From: Moheibacter stercoris
GTDB lineage: Bacteria; Bacteroidota; Bacteroidia; Flavobacteriales; Weeksellaceae
Direction: 5' to 3'
Assembly (NCBI RefSeq): GCF_040545805.1
Contig: NZ_JBEPMO010000007.1
Coordinates: 78,945 to 142,944, forward strand
DNA: 64,000 bases
The notes under the pieces were generated by a model that made no database searches, was not told the DNA's origin, and was given only the letters and a program-made list of their open reading frames with translations. This document shows, piece by piece, positions 27,169 through 36,670 of the stretch. Position 1 is the first letter of the stretch; each line of letters starts with the position of its first letter. The translations under genes were made by a program, and so were the position numbers.

Positions 27169-28470
27169 ATGAAATATTTTTTTCTTACCATAGGTTTAAC
27201 CTTCTCAAGTCTTGTTTTCTCTCAGTTTAAAATAACAGGAGAAATCAAGAATTATAACGAACAAGCAGTGATGGTCCGTTTGTTTAAAGGATCATCTGAT
27301 AAGCTTATCAACAAAATTACGACAGATAAAGCCGGTAAATTTCAAGTTAGTATTCCAGAGAAATTTAGTGGAATTGTTCGTTTAACATTACCTGCAAATA
27401 ACGCATTGGTTGATATTTTAACGGACAATGAAAATGTTCAATTTTCTTCTGAATTGAGTTCAAATGGTATCACCAATTTGGAGTTCAAAGAAGGAAAAAA
27501 TGCCAAAGGGTTTCAAAATTATCAGAACTTTCAAGCTTTCAATGATATTAAAAACAGTGTTTTTCCGATGGTAAAACAGGTTTATAAAACTGATGATGAA
27601 TTTTACAAAGCAGTTGTAAAGGAAGAAGAGAGAATCAAAACTTTAAACCCTAGTACTGATTTACCATTGTTGAAATATTTTGTAGAATTGAGCGATTTGT
27701 CCAATACTCAACCAGAAGGGAAACCTGCTGCACAAATGCATATGCACAAAATTTTGACTCGTTTTGTTAATGACAATGATTATTTGGAAGGAAGCGGCTT
27801 TATGTCCAAATTGGTTTTGGATTATTTGCGTAATTCTATTGTAGGTGCTCAAAGTCAGCAAGAGATTAATACGACTTTGGAAAAGGAAATTGATCTTCTA
27901 TTAGAAAAAACTGATTTGGAGACATCTCGTGGACAAAACATTCTATCATCTATCTTTTTGGTTTTACCTGCGGAGCAGTTTTCTGGATTGTTGGAAAAGT
28001 ATTATTCTAAAGCTTCTGCATTAACTTGTGAAATTACAGATGAATTGAAAACCTCTTTGAATGCACATAACAATGTTGCTCCTGGTAAAGTCGTTCCAAA
28101 TTTGGTTTTCAAAACTCCAATAAAAGGAATTAAATCGTTGCATGACATCAAAGCCGACAAAAAATTGGTCATCTTTTGGGCTTCATGGTGTCCAGCATGT
28201 AATGATGAAATGCCATTTGTAAAAGAATATTATCGCAACTTTAAACAAGAAGGAGGTGAGATATTAAGTATTTCCTTAGATATCGACAAAGCAGCATTTG
28301 AATCAGCTACCAAAGATTTTGAATGGCTGAATTATACCGAATTATTGCAATGGGATACAACGGGAGTTGCTGAGTTTGGCGTTACTTCTACACCTACCAT
28401 TTTCTTATTGGACAAAGACAATAAACTAATTAAAAGAGGTTCTCATATTTCCGAATTCGTGGAATTATAA
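27169..28470 (+). CDS. TlpA/ResA-like periplasmic thioredoxin-fold protein
   Basis: 433 residues. A signal peptide (FFLTIGLTFSSLVFSQ) is followed by a DUF4369-like beta region (FKITGEIKNYNEQAVMVRLF), a helical middle and a thioredoxin domain at about 300-433. The redox site is FWASWCPACNDEMPF near residue 340 (CPAC), and the cis-Pro block TSTPTIFLLDKDN is near 405. Such proteins reduce or oxidise disulfides in exported proteins or cytochromes. Its place between T9SS cargo and envelope genes fits a role in periplasmic thiol chemistry, but the partner is unknown. Confidence 0.9.
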   Translation: MKYFFLTIGLTFSSLVFSQFKITGEIKNYNEQAVMVRLFKGSSDKLINKITTDKAGKFQVSIPEKFSGIVRLTLPANNALVDILTDNENVQFSSELSSNGITNLEFKEGKNAKGFQNYQNFQAFNDIKNSVFPMVKQVYKTDDEFYKAVVKEEERIKTLNPSTDLPLLKYFVELSDLSNTQPEGKPAAQMHMHKILTRFVNDNDYLEGSGFMSKLVLDYLRNSIVGAQSQQEINTTLEKEIDLLLEKTDLETSRGQNILSSIFLVLPAEQFSGLLEKYYSKASALTCEITDELKTSLNAHNNVAPGKVVPNLVFKTPIKGIKSLHDIKADKKLVIFWASWCPACNDEMPFVKEYYRNFKQEGGEILSISLDIDKAAFESATKDFEWLNYTELLQWDTTGVAEFGVTSTPTIFLLDKDNKLIKRGSHISEFVEL

Positions 28471-28487
28471 TCCTTTAATCAAAGAAT

Positions 28488-29816
28488 TTAAATCATGCCT
28501 CGGGATTTTATCTCGAGGTATTTGTTTATAGAATTTACCGTTAAATCTTCGGGTTTGCTTAAAATGGTTTGTATTCCATATTTGGTTAATTCCAATACAA
28601 TTTGCTGTTTCTCATAAATAAACTTCTCAACCAATGCTTCTTCATATTCATCCTGTTGTTGCGTTGGCTTATGTAAGAAATCTTCCAACTCCGTATTTCG
28701 GAAAAATACTACCACCAATAAATGATTTTTATTGATACCTAACAAATAGGGTAATTGGCGATGGAGAGAATCCATGCTTTCAAAATTGGTGTACAACAAT
28801 AGGAGACTTCTTTGGGTGATTTTATGTTTGATGGAATTGTATAATTTACCAAAATCACTTTCCATAAAATTACTTTGAAGAGCATAAAGGGATTCCGATA
28901 TTTTTTGCAATTGATTGGTTCTTCTTTCTGCCTTGACGAAGTTTTCTATGCGATTGGAAAAACTAAAAATACCTGCTCTATCTTGATTTTGTAAGACGAT
29001 ATTGCTAAATATAAGTGAAGAGTTGATGGCGTGATCCAAAAGCGTCATTTCATGAAAGGGCATTTTCATAATTCGTCCCTTGTCAATAACACAATAAACT
29101 TGTTGTGATTTTTCATCGACGTATTGATTAACCATCAATTTCTGATGTTTAGCTGTTGCTTTCCAATTTAAGGTTCGGATGTCATCGCCCATAACATAGT
29201 TTTTGATTTGCTCAAATTCCATACTATGTCCGATTCGTCTAATTTTCTTTTGACCTATTTCATTGATATGCGCTTTGAAATTTTTCAAACTAAAATGATT
29301 CAAACGTAAAAATGATGGATATACTTTGATGGTTTTTTGGGTTTCAAGTGTTATTTTTCGTTGAAGAAATTGAATGGGTGAACTCACAAAAATTTGAGTT
29401 GTTCCAAATTCATAGACACCTCTTTCGTGCGGAGTCAAGGTATAATCATGTTCCTTTTGTGATTTCGCTGAAAGCACACCTTTTATCTTAAAATCAAATT
29501 CTTGAAATTGGATAGGAATTTCATCCAGTATTTCATATTTGATTCGAAAAGGGAAATGATTTTTGAATTGAATGCGAACTTTATTTTTGTCGGAATTGGA
29601 TAGTTTATCTTGAACCATTCGTTGTCCACTAACTCCAATTCGATGGGAAAAAAGTAAAATATAGTCAACAAGGAAAACCAAAAACACTGCGAATAGAAGC
29701 AATTTGGATAAGTCTAAAAATAGGGGGAAATAGAAACCTAGACAGAAGCCAAATATGACGACTGCAAAAGCATAGAAAAAGGGTTTATTCAAAAATATTT
29801 GCTTCCAAAAATTCAT
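28488..29816 (-). CDS. DUF58 domain protein
   Basis: 442 residues. Two N-terminal helices (AFAVVIFGFCLGFYFPLF, LLLFAVFLVFLVDYILLF) precede a beta domain and the DUF58 signature near residues 190-225 (EFEQIKNYVMGDDIRTLNWKATAK, seen in two halves). A von Willebrand A-like fold follows (VYCVIDKGRIM, without a full MIDAS). It is last in the five-gene minus-strand cluster of SpoIIM, DUF4129, DUF4350, MoxR and DUF58 and overlaps the MoxR stop by one base. The cluster is conserved in Bacteroidota; its substrate is unknown. Confidence 0.92.
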   Translation of the reverse strand: MNFWKQIFLNKPFFYAFAVVIFGFCLGFYFPLFLDLSKLLLFAVFLVFLVDYILLFSHRIGVSGQRMVQDKLSNSDKNKVRIQFKNHFPFRIKYEILDEIPIQFQEFDFKIKGVLSAKSQKEHDYTLTPHERGVYEFGTTQIFVSSPIQFLQRKITLETQKTIKVYPSFLRLNHFSLKNFKAHINEIGQKKIRRIGHSMEFEQIKNYVMGDDIRTLNWKATAKHQKLMVNQYVDEKSQQVYCVIDKGRIMKMPFHEMTLLDHAINSSLIFSNIVLQNQDRAGIFSFSNRIENFVKAERRTNQLQKISESLYALQSNFMESDFGKLYNSIKHKITQRSLLLLYTNFESMDSLHRQLPYLLGINKNHLLVVVFFRNTELEDFLHKPTQQQDEYEEALVEKFIYEKQQIVLELTKYGIQTILSKPEDLTVNSINKYLEIKSRGMI

Positions 29817-30874
29817 TAGCGAGGAATTTCAATTCGTTCAATGATTTGCTGAATGATTTGGTCTGCAGTTGTTCCTTCCATTTCCTTTTCTGGTGAAACC
29901 ACAATTCTATGTTTCAAGGCTGGAATCGCGACAAATTTGATGTCTTCTGGTATCACGAAATCTCTTCCTCGAATAGCCGCCAAGGCTTTGGCTGCATTCA
30001 AAATGGAAATCGAAGCTCGCGGAGATGCTCCTAAAAATAGAAATGGATTATTTCGAGTGGCATGTACGATCTGTGCAATGTAATGGACGAGTTTATTCTC
30101 TACCAAAACACCTTGTATGATTTCTTGAAATTCTGCGATTTCGTTTGCTTTGAAGATCGGTTGAATCAAATCCGACGGATCTTGATTTTTACGCGAATTA
30201 TTTCCATCTATGATTTTCACTTCATCTTCCAAAGAAGGATAGCCAACTTCTATTTTGAATAAAAATCGATCCAATTGTGCTTCGGGTAATCGGTAGGTCC
30301 CTTCTTGCTCAACGGGATTTTGAGTGGCAAACACCAAAAATGGCAAATCCATTTCGTATTGGGTTCCATCCATGGTGATTTGACGTTCCGCCATTACCTC
30401 AAACAAAGCCGCTTGAGTTTTAGCTGGTGCACGATTGATTTCATCAATTAAGATAATATTGGAAAAAACAGGTCCTTTTTTGAATGTGAAATCGTTGGAT
30501 TTCATATCAAATACCGAAGTTCCCAAAATATCTGACGGCATTAAATCGGGTGTGAATTGAATTCGACTAAATCCAACATCCATGGTTTTGGCCAGCAATT
30601 TTGCGGTGATGGTTTTCGCAACTCCCGGCACACCTTCAATCAAAGCATGGCCATTGGAGAAGATGCTGACAATCAATAATTCAATGAAATCTTCTTGCCC
30701 TATGATGACTTTGCCTAGTTGTTGACGAATTTCCAAAACACCATTACGTATTTTGGATAAATCAATTCGATTTTGAAATTCCAAATTAGATTCTGTTGAT
30801 TGTGTTTCTTCATTGGGTTGCGCATTGCTTTGCGGCATATAGGAAGAATTAGGATCTTGTGTTGGATCTTGCAT
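29816..30874 (-). CDS. MoxR-family AAA+ ATPase
   Basis: 352 residues. Walker A GVPGVAKT near 83, Walker B IILIDEINRAPAKTQ near 139, then EVMAERQITMDG and the sensor block FATQNPVEQEGTYRLPEAQLDRF, all classic MoxR. The N-terminal 35 residues are Gln/Asn-rich and disordered (QDPNSSYMPQSNAQPNEE). MoxR proteins act as chaperones for vWA/DUF58 partners; the DUF58 gene follows directly. Its start lies 26 bp inside the DUF4350 gene. Confidence 0.94.
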   Translation of the reverse strand: MQDPTQDPNSSYMPQSNAQPNEETQSTESNLEFQNRIDLSKIRNGVLEIRQQLGKVIIGQEDFIELLIVSIFSNGHALIEGVPGVAKTITAKLLAKTMDVGFSRIQFTPDLMPSDILGTSVFDMKSNDFTFKKGPVFSNIILIDEINRAPAKTQAALFEVMAERQITMDGTQYEMDLPFLVFATQNPVEQEGTYRLPEAQLDRFLFKIEVGYPSLEDEVKIIDGNNSRKNQDPSDLIQPIFKANEIAEFQEIIQGVLVENKLVHYIAQIVHATRNNPFLFLGASPRASISILNAAKALAAIRGRDFVIPEDIKFVAIPALKHRIVVSPEKEMEGTTADQIIQQIIERIEIPR

Positions 30875-32069
30875 ATGCTTGGGATTTTTGATTAAATAAT
30901 TGGATAAGCGATTGTATTCTAACGAAATCTTCTCGGTCTAAATAGGATTTCGCTTTAAATAATTCTATTGTTGTGACAATTATTTGGCAGGTGTAGATGT
31001 CAACACCTGATTTTAAACTCAATAGTTCAGCATAATCTTTTTCTGTATCTTTTGAGGTAATATGATATTTCTGTCTAATTTGTTCTAAAAAATAATTGAT
31101 TTTGTATCGAACCATTGCCGTATGGTCGGGGTTGCCACGATACAATTCTGAAAGTGTTTTGGCAAATTCAAGTGTATAATTTGAATAGGGCAAAATGATT
31201 GGAACTGCTCTTTGTCTTCTTTTTGAATTGAAAGCTAAATAAAGAATTCCCAATAAAAGAAGCAAGAAAAACGCCCATCTAAGCGATTCATGTTTCATAA
31301 TGAAACTTAAACCATTGAAAAATCCACCATCATTTTTCTCGCCTGCTCTTCGTTGGTTCATTCGGTGATTGTCCCAATATATATCGGCATCTTCCAAAAA
31401 AGAAAAGGTGTTGAGGACATATTGGTTGTGATTTTTACGCAAAACATGATAATTGGTAAAAAGGCTAGGAGTGGTGCTGATTAAAAAGTATCCATTCCCA
31501 TGATAGACCTTGACCAGATTGGGTTCCTTTTGACCATTATAAGTCAGATAGCCCAGAATATCTGTTGTTTCGGGATTATAATTCGAAATGTACTCAGTAT
31601 TGAAAACCTTTTCGGCCACAAAAGATTTTTCGGTAGTTCCTGCTTGTAGGCTTAATGAAATAGCCTGTTCATCCTTAACTTTTGTAAAAGAATCGATACT
31701 TATCCCTAAATCATTTAAAAGTACCGTATTGCCTTGACCGATTGCAATAAATGCAGAACCTCCTTCATAAACAAAATTAGAAATTAAACTCCATGTACTT
31801 ATCGTATGTATGTCGATTTCATTGATGTACATATAATGCGCATAAGAGTAGTAAGCATCGGTTTCATCGAAAAATTCATGGGTGTTTACGCCGATGTTTT
31901 GAATTTTGGAATCTGGAAATATTTTGGGTAATTCCTTTCTCAAAACTTCCGTACCATACGGTATGGTGTGTGTGGAATCATAGGTAGGCGTCCAATTAAC
32001 GGGATCATCGACACAACTGGTGGACAGAAGTGAAATCAAAATTCCTATGTAATAGAACCAATTTCTCAT
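30849..32069 (-). CDS. DUF4350 domain lipoprotein
   Basis: 406 residues. An N-terminal lipobox (ISLLSTSC, Cys19) marks a lipoprotein. The periplasmic DUF4350 domain spans about 25-230. A membrane helix (WAFFLLLLLGILYLAF) near 265-280 follows, then a cytosolic helical tail (KINYFLEQIRQKYHI). Having both a lipobox and a helix gives a double anchor. The start overlaps the upstream DUF4129 gene by 4 bp and the end overlaps moxR by 26 bp. Confidence 0.87.
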   Translation of the reverse strand: MRNWFYYIGILISLLSTSCVDDPVNWTPTYDSTHTIPYGTEVLRKELPKIFPDSKIQNIGVNTHEFFDETDAYYSYAHYMYINEIDIHTISTWSLISNFVYEGGSAFIAIGQGNTVLLNDLGISIDSFTKVKDEQAISLSLQAGTTEKSFVAEKVFNTEYISNYNPETTDILGYLTYNGQKEPNLVKVYHGNGYFLISTTPSLFTNYHVLRKNHNQYVLNTFSFLEDADIYWDNHRMNQRRAGEKNDGGFFNGLSFIMKHESLRWAFFLLLLLGILYLAFNSKRRQRAVPIILPYSNYTLEFAKTLSELYRGNPDHTAMVRYKINYFLEQIRQKYHITSKDTEKDYAELLSLKSGVDIYTCQIIVTTIELFKAKSYLDREDFVRIQSLIQLFNQKSQAYARSNTRS

Positions 32070-32869
32070 GCTATTTTTTGAATGGTTCGTTGAAAAATAC
32101 GTTCGGCAAGTCCAAATTGCCTTTCATTCAGTTCGAAATTTCCATACCACACATAATCATACAAATAGGTGGTTTGAGAATAATCTTCTCGAATTGGATT
32201 TTGTCCCAATTCGACTAAATAATCATAATCAGTTTTCTCTTTATTGTATTGAATCAATCGTTTGTCTGCCAATTTTTGTAAAACCCATAAATAATAATAA
32301 CGGATGGCTTTGCGATATTCCTGATTGTTTTTCGCTTTTTGAATCAATTGTTCAAAATTATGATGGGAAATTTCCTCTTCATTTTCCAATTGTTCTTCAT
32401 CGGAATTATTAATTTTAATCCGATTTTTTTCATTTCCAAATCGAAATCCGCCTGCGTTTTTGAGAATATAATACACGACCAACAAAACAATAACGGAAAG
32501 AATGAAATACATCAAGAACTTAAAAATCCCTGTTGGAAAATTGAAAGAAGGCGGATTAAAGACTTTTTCTTTTTGTTTGACCACACGATCGTAGTCATAT
32601 TTTTTGCCTTTGTAATCGTTTTTAAATTTCGAATCTAAGTTTCGTTGTTCATAAAATATGGCTCCTCTTTCCTCTCTTGAGGGAGTTGTGATGATGGTAT
32701 TTTCTGAAACTTCATCATAGTCATCATTATAGTCATCGGTTTCGTAATATTCGATTGTTTCATCCTCATCGTTTTCAATGGAAATTGATTCAATCGCTGG
32801 TGGATTTTGTGAAAACACCAAAATTGATAAACAAAAGAAGAAGTATGTCAGATAGTTACACTTTCTCAT
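32066..32869 (-). CDS. DUF4129 domain membrane protein
   Basis: 267 residues: signal peptide (LTYFFFCLSILVFSQ), a very acidic extracytoplasmic segment (DDYNDDYDEVSE), one helix (FLMYFILSVIVLLVVYYIL) near 118-136 and a cytosolic DUF4129 helical domain at about 170-265 with YRKAIRYYYLWVLQKLADK. Its position between SpoIIM and DUF4350 matches the conserved cluster. It overlaps both neighbours by 4-14 bp, so the whole run is one transcript. Confidence 0.85.
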   Translation of the reverse strand: MRKCNYLTYFFFCLSILVFSQNPPAIESISIENDEDETIEYYETDDYNDDYDEVSENTIITTPSREERGAIFYEQRNLDSKFKNDYKGKKYDYDRVVKQKEKVFNPPSFNFPTGIFKFLMYFILSVIVLLVVYYILKNAGGFRFGNEKNRIKINNSDEEQLENEEEISHHNFEQLIQKAKNNQEYRKAIRYYYLWVLQKLADKRLIQYNKEKTDYDYLVELGQNPIREDYSQTTYLYDYVWYGNFELNERQFGLAERIFQRTIQKIA

Positions 32870-33866
32870 TTCCGACTTCTTTTAATAGATGATGATAATC
32901 AAAATGGTTTCGTTTGAAAACAAAATGCGGATAAATTAAATAGTACCAAAAAATAAATCCAAAAGTTCCCAAAACAATTATTGCAGCAATTGGAATGGGC
33001 ATTTCGTTGGCATATTGGGTTAAATATCCTTCAATTAAAGCAGCAGAGATTGTAAAAGGAATCGTACTGATCACAATTTTCAAAGCCGCTTTTCCTTTTT
33101 GGAAAAAAGCTTGTCTTCGGGTTAAAATACCTGGAAATAAATAGCTAGTTCCCATTAATACGCCTGCACCAATTTCAATACACATCGCAAAAATTTCCAT
33201 GGCGCCATGCATCCAAATCGTACGAAGCGATAAAAAAAAGTGCCCTTTTTCAAAGAACATATATTGGAAACTTCCCACCATAATGCCATTGACCAACATA
33301 AAATACAAGGATCCAATTCCTCCAAAAATTCCATAAATGAAAGCCATCATTCCAACTCGAAGATTGTTCAAAGCAATCATGAAAAAGCTATTGAAATCTC
33401 CAAAACTCGTTGCATTGTTGTAAACTGCCAATGGATCGCCATTGGCAATATTGTCTTCGGTCATGTTTACATAGTCATCACCCAAAAAAGATCGTACGAA
33501 TTCGGGTTCATAAATGGAAGAAAAAACTCCTATGATGACCATCAGAAAAAACACAGCAAAAGAAAAATAGAAATATTTGCGGTAAAGGAACATAATCATG
33601 GGAACTTCATAGGACCAAAAACTTTTGAAGCCATTGCCCGATTTTGATTTTCCGTAGATTTTATGATAAGCAGTAGCGGCTATTGCATTGAGATATTTTA
33701 TGACATTGCTTTTTGGGTAATAGGTTTGCGCATACGCCAAATCATTGTTGATTTGGATAAATAACTCAGCCAAGCGTTCAGGTTTGTTGTTAGAAGAATT
33801 GTACAATAATTTTTCAAATTCTAACCACCTTTCCTTGTTTTGTTTAATAAAAGCAGCTTCTCTCAA
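32856..33866 (-). CDS. Stage II sporulation protein M (SpoIIM/DUF95) family membrane protein
   Basis: 336 residues with about six helices (FYFSFAVFFLMVIIGVFSSIY, FFMIALNNLRVGMMAFIYGIFGG-like, YFMLVNGIMVGSFQYMFF and more). The block WMHGAMEIFAMCIEIGAGVLMG is the SpoIIM family signature. Bacteroidota do not form spores; here the family belongs to the MoxR cluster and its role is unknown. First gene of the minus-strand operon, divergent from the RDD gene with 112 bp between. Confidence 0.9.
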   Translation of the reverse strand: MREAAFIKQNKERWLEFEKLLYNSSNNKPERLAELFIQINNDLAYAQTYYPKSNVIKYLNAIAATAYHKIYGKSKSGNGFKSFWSYEVPMIMFLYRKYFYFSFAVFFLMVIIGVFSSIYEPEFVRSFLGDDYVNMTEDNIANGDPLAVYNNATSFGDFNSFFMIALNNLRVGMMAFIYGIFGGIGSLYFMLVNGIMVGSFQYMFFEKGHFFLSLRTIWMHGAMEIFAMCIEIGAGVLMGTSYLFPGILTRRQAFFQKGKAALKIVISTIPFTISAALIEGYLTQYANEMPIPIAAIIVLGTFGFIFWYYLIYPHFVFKRNHFDYHHLLKEVGNEKV

Positions 33867-33978
33867 AGCAATAATATTAGGTTTTTGTTTTCTTGATTTC
33901 GAAAGTATAAAATTTGCGTGGATAAATTCATGGTTTTAAAAATTCTTTCTTAATCTTTGTGAACAGTTTAAACCTTTT

Positions 33979-34818
33979 ATGCAATTTGTTTCGATCAAAA
34001 CTCCGCTCAATGTAAATGTCAACATCCCACATGCAGGGATTGGATGGCGTATTTTGGCGTTTTTACTCGACTTGTTTTTTATTTATGTCTACATAATTGC
34101 GATGACATATTTTTTTGTCAATATTCTGGGAATGACCTCAAGTATTCTCCATACAGATGATCAAACCCGATATGATATCAACGTTTTTATCGAGTTTTTG
34201 TACATCATCTTACTCTTTCCCGCTCTTTTTTATTCGCTTTGGACCGAAATGCTTTTCAGAGGGCAAACGTTTGGGAAAATGATTTGCCGAATTAGAGTTG
34301 TGAAATTGGATGGATATAAAGCTGGTTTTCCTGAGTATTTCACGAGATGGATTTTCCGATTCATTGATTTCTGGACTGGTTCCTTTTTGATTCTTTTTCT
34401 CATTCCCATTTTTGGGCAAGAAATTGGCGCTGGAATTTCTGCCATGTTTTTGACTGTATCTGGTATCGTTGCGGTATTTTTTATTTCAAAAACGAAAAAT
34501 TCGCAACGTTTGGGCGATATAGTGGCGGGAACAACTGTTTTAAAACTGAAAGAAAAACATTCCATCAACATCACCATTTTGGAAGATTTAAAAGAAGATT
34601 ATGTGCCAACTTATCCGCAAGTGATCCGATTGTCTGACAATGATGCGCGAATTATAAAAGATACCTTTGTTGCTGCTACCAAAAGAAAGGATTTCGTCAC
34701 GGTTAAAAAACTTAGAAGGAAATTGGAAGAAGTAATGGAAATAGAATCCAATCTATCTGATTATGAGTTTATCAATATTGTGATGAAGGATTTTAACTAC
34801 TATACACAAAACCAATAG
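33979..34818 (+). CDS. RDD family membrane protein
   Basis: 279 residues. The RDD domain has three to four helices at about 20-170. The family's conserved residues are visible in GIGWRILAFLLDLFFIYVYI (Arg, Asp) and in QRLGDIVAGTTVL (Asp). FGKMICRIRVVKLDG is also typical. The C-terminal cytosolic tail of about 85 residues is charged. It is divergent from SpoIIM, the usual arrangement in this cluster, so both may share regulation. Confidence 0.9.
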   Translation: MQFVSIKTPLNVNVNIPHAGIGWRILAFLLDLFFIYVYIIAMTYFFVNILGMTSSILHTDDQTRYDINVFIEFLYIILLFPALFYSLWTEMLFRGQTFGKMICRIRVVKLDGYKAGFPEYFTRWIFRFIDFWTGSFLILFLIPIFGQEIGAGISAMFLTVSGIVAVFFISKTKNSQRLGDIVAGTTVLKLKEKHSINITILEDLKEDYVPTYPQVIRLSDNDARIIKDTFVAATKRKDFVTVKKLRRKLEEVMEIESNLSDYEFINIVMKDFNYYTQNQ

Positions 34819-34839
34819 CATTGTAAGGATTTTAAATGC

Positions 34840-34868
34840 AAAAGGGATAGCAGTGGCATCCTTTTTTT
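34840..34868 (+). terminator. Probable terminator after the RDD gene
   Basis: AAAAGGGAT, loop of about nine bases, ATCC then TTTTTTT. The stem has one bulged G. Confidence 0.5.
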
Positions 34869-35046
34869 GGGAAGGTGAATGAAATGGAACCTGATCCAAA
34901 AAAGATAGAACGGATAGCCCGGTCTCGTTGGCTAGAATTGAATTTTAATTTTCTGAGTTTTTTTCCAACGAGATTTGCCCAAATCTTTAGAAGATAAATT
35001 GGAGTTTTGGTTGTAAGATGGTTAAATTTGAAGAAAATTTACCAAA

Positions 35047-35676
35047 TTGTACTTAGAGGAATTACGAGAAAAGCTAGAAAATTTTGACAGAGAATTGCCT
35101 GGATTGGAAGCTCAATTGAGGCTTTCGCCACCTTATCGACAAGCCTATGATTTGGAGGAAGTGAAAAAGACCAATCCTCGAATTGCCGCTGTATTGATCG
35201 TTTTGTATGAAAATGATGAAGGTGACATAGAATTTCCTGTGATTTTGCGCCATACTTATGAAGGTGTTCATTCCAATCAATATTCGCTTCCAGGCGGTTC
35301 TTTTGAGCCAGAGGACATCGATTTGGCGTATACTGCCTTGCGCGAAACGGTTGAAGAATTGGGGGTAGATGAAGATAATTTGGAAATTATTGCTCAATTG
35401 ACCGAATTGTACATTCCACCGAGCAATTTTTTGGTTTATCCGTACATTGCCATTCATCATGGATCTCCTGAATTCATGCCCGATGAAATGGAAGTTGCTG
35501 AAATTGTTCCGATTAACTTGGAAGCTTTTATGGCAGCAAGTCCTATGACATTTGAGCGAGATTTTTCTGGAAATATCGTCGATATTCCTGCGTATGAGTT
35601 GGGTGAGAATGAATTCATATGGGGAGCAACAGCAATGATCTTAAGCGAATTCGGAACATTAATAGAAAAACTGTAA
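35047..35676 (+). CDS. Nudix hydrolase, CoA pyrophosphatase-like, TTG start
   Basis: 209 residues. The Nudix box is complete near 78-100: GGSFEPEDIDLAYTALRETV followed by EELG. The N-terminal block LPGLEAQLRLSPPYR matches the CoA-diphosphatase-like group (NudL). No in-frame ATG precedes it: the nearby ATG at 35018 is in another frame and stops after 12 codons, so TTG at 35047 is the start. plsC follows 33 bp downstream. The substrate is by family only. Confidence 0.85.
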   Translation: MYLEELREKLENFDRELPGLEAQLRLSPPYRQAYDLEEVKKTNPRIAAVLIVLYENDEGDIEFPVILRHTYEGVHSNQYSLPGGSFEPEDIDLAYTALRETVEELGVDEDNLEIIAQLTELYIPPSNFLVYPYIAIHHGSPEFMPDEMEVAEIVPINLEAFMAASPMTFERDFSGNIVDIPAYELGENEFIWGATAMILSEFGTLIEKL

Positions 35677-35709
35677 CTTTGCAAGTTCCAATTAAGGGTA
35701 AAATTAAAA

Positions 35710-36525
35710 ATGGCAAAGCAAAAAGCGGTTAAGAAAAATGTATACAGAGATGCTTTTGGACATCTGTATTTTCTCAAAAGATCATTGATTTTTCTTTTTG
35801 GAGGTTTCACCTATAATCGATACAATGGGTATAACAAATTAAAAGTTTCGGGTACGGAACATTTGGTGAATTTACCCAATACCAATGTGTTGTTTGTTTC
35901 CAATCACCAAACCTATTTTGCAGACGTATTTGCAATGTATCACGTTTTTTGTAGTGTGAAAAATGGGTTCATTGACACCATTAAAAATCCGGTTTATTTG
36001 TTAAATCCGAAAACAGATTTCTACTACATTGCAGCCGAAGAAACCATGAAAAATAATTTTTTAACGAAATTATTTGCCTATACGGGTGCTATCATGGTGA
36101 AGCGAACTTGGAGAGAGGCAGGGAAAAATATCAATCGAAAAGTTGATATTTCGGAAATTTCCAATATTGAAAAAGCCTTGCAAAATGGTTGGGTGGTTAC
36201 ATTTCCACAAGGAACTACCACGGCTTTTGCACCAGGTAGAAGAGGGACAGCTTTGTTGGTGAAGAAAACCAAACCAATTGTCGTTCCGGTTGTGATCGAT
36301 GGATTCCGTCGTGCGTTTGATAAAAAAGGGTTGAAATTGAAAAAAATGGGCGTGAAAGCTACCATGAAATTCAAAGAACCTTTGGTTTTTGATTACGAAA
36401 ACGAAGACAATGACGCCATCATGAAAAAAATTATGGATGCTATTGAGCAATCACCCGAATTTTTACGTGTCAAACCCATTGAGGAGATTTTGCAAGATCG
36501 TCAACCTCAAGATTTCTTTAGCTAA
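35710..36525 (+). CDS. 1-acyl-sn-glycerol-3-phosphate acyltransferase (PlsC family)
   Basis: 271 residues. The catalytic motif NHQTYFAD (HX4D) lies near residue 62, and the glycerophosphate-binding block TFPQGTTTAF is near 161. There is one hydrophobic stretch near the N-terminus (LIFLFGGFTYNRY) and a basic surface (KKTKPIVVPVVIDGFRRAF). It makes phosphatidate, or a related acyl-transfer product, at the inner membrane. It is separated from the Nudix gene by 33 bp and probably co-transcribed. Confidence 0.9.
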   Translation: MAKQKAVKKNVYRDAFGHLYFLKRSLIFLFGGFTYNRYNGYNKLKVSGTEHLVNLPNTNVLFVSNHQTYFADVFAMYHVFCSVKNGFIDTIKNPVYLLNPKTDFYYIAAEETMKNNFLTKLFAYTGAIMVKRTWREAGKNINRKVDISEISNIEKALQNGWVVTFPQGTTTAFAPGRRGTALLVKKTKPIVVPVVIDGFRRAFDKKGLKLKKMGVKATMKFKEPLVFDYENEDNDAIMKKIMDAIEQSPEFLRVKPIEEILQDRQPQDFFS

Positions 36526-36670
36526 ATAAGTTCCTAGTTTTGGATCAAGGTTGTTCTTGGTTTATTTTTTAATATTTTGATTTTTTCGAGGTAAATTTTT
36601 CCAAGAATTCTCCTAGGAATTTTTTCTTTTAATAGAACTTCGAATTATATTTATCCCCTAATTCGAGGAC

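Noticed and set aside
28488..28520. Hairpin CCTCG...CGAGG as a terminator
   Set aside because: It lies inside the DUF58 coding sequence and has no T run.
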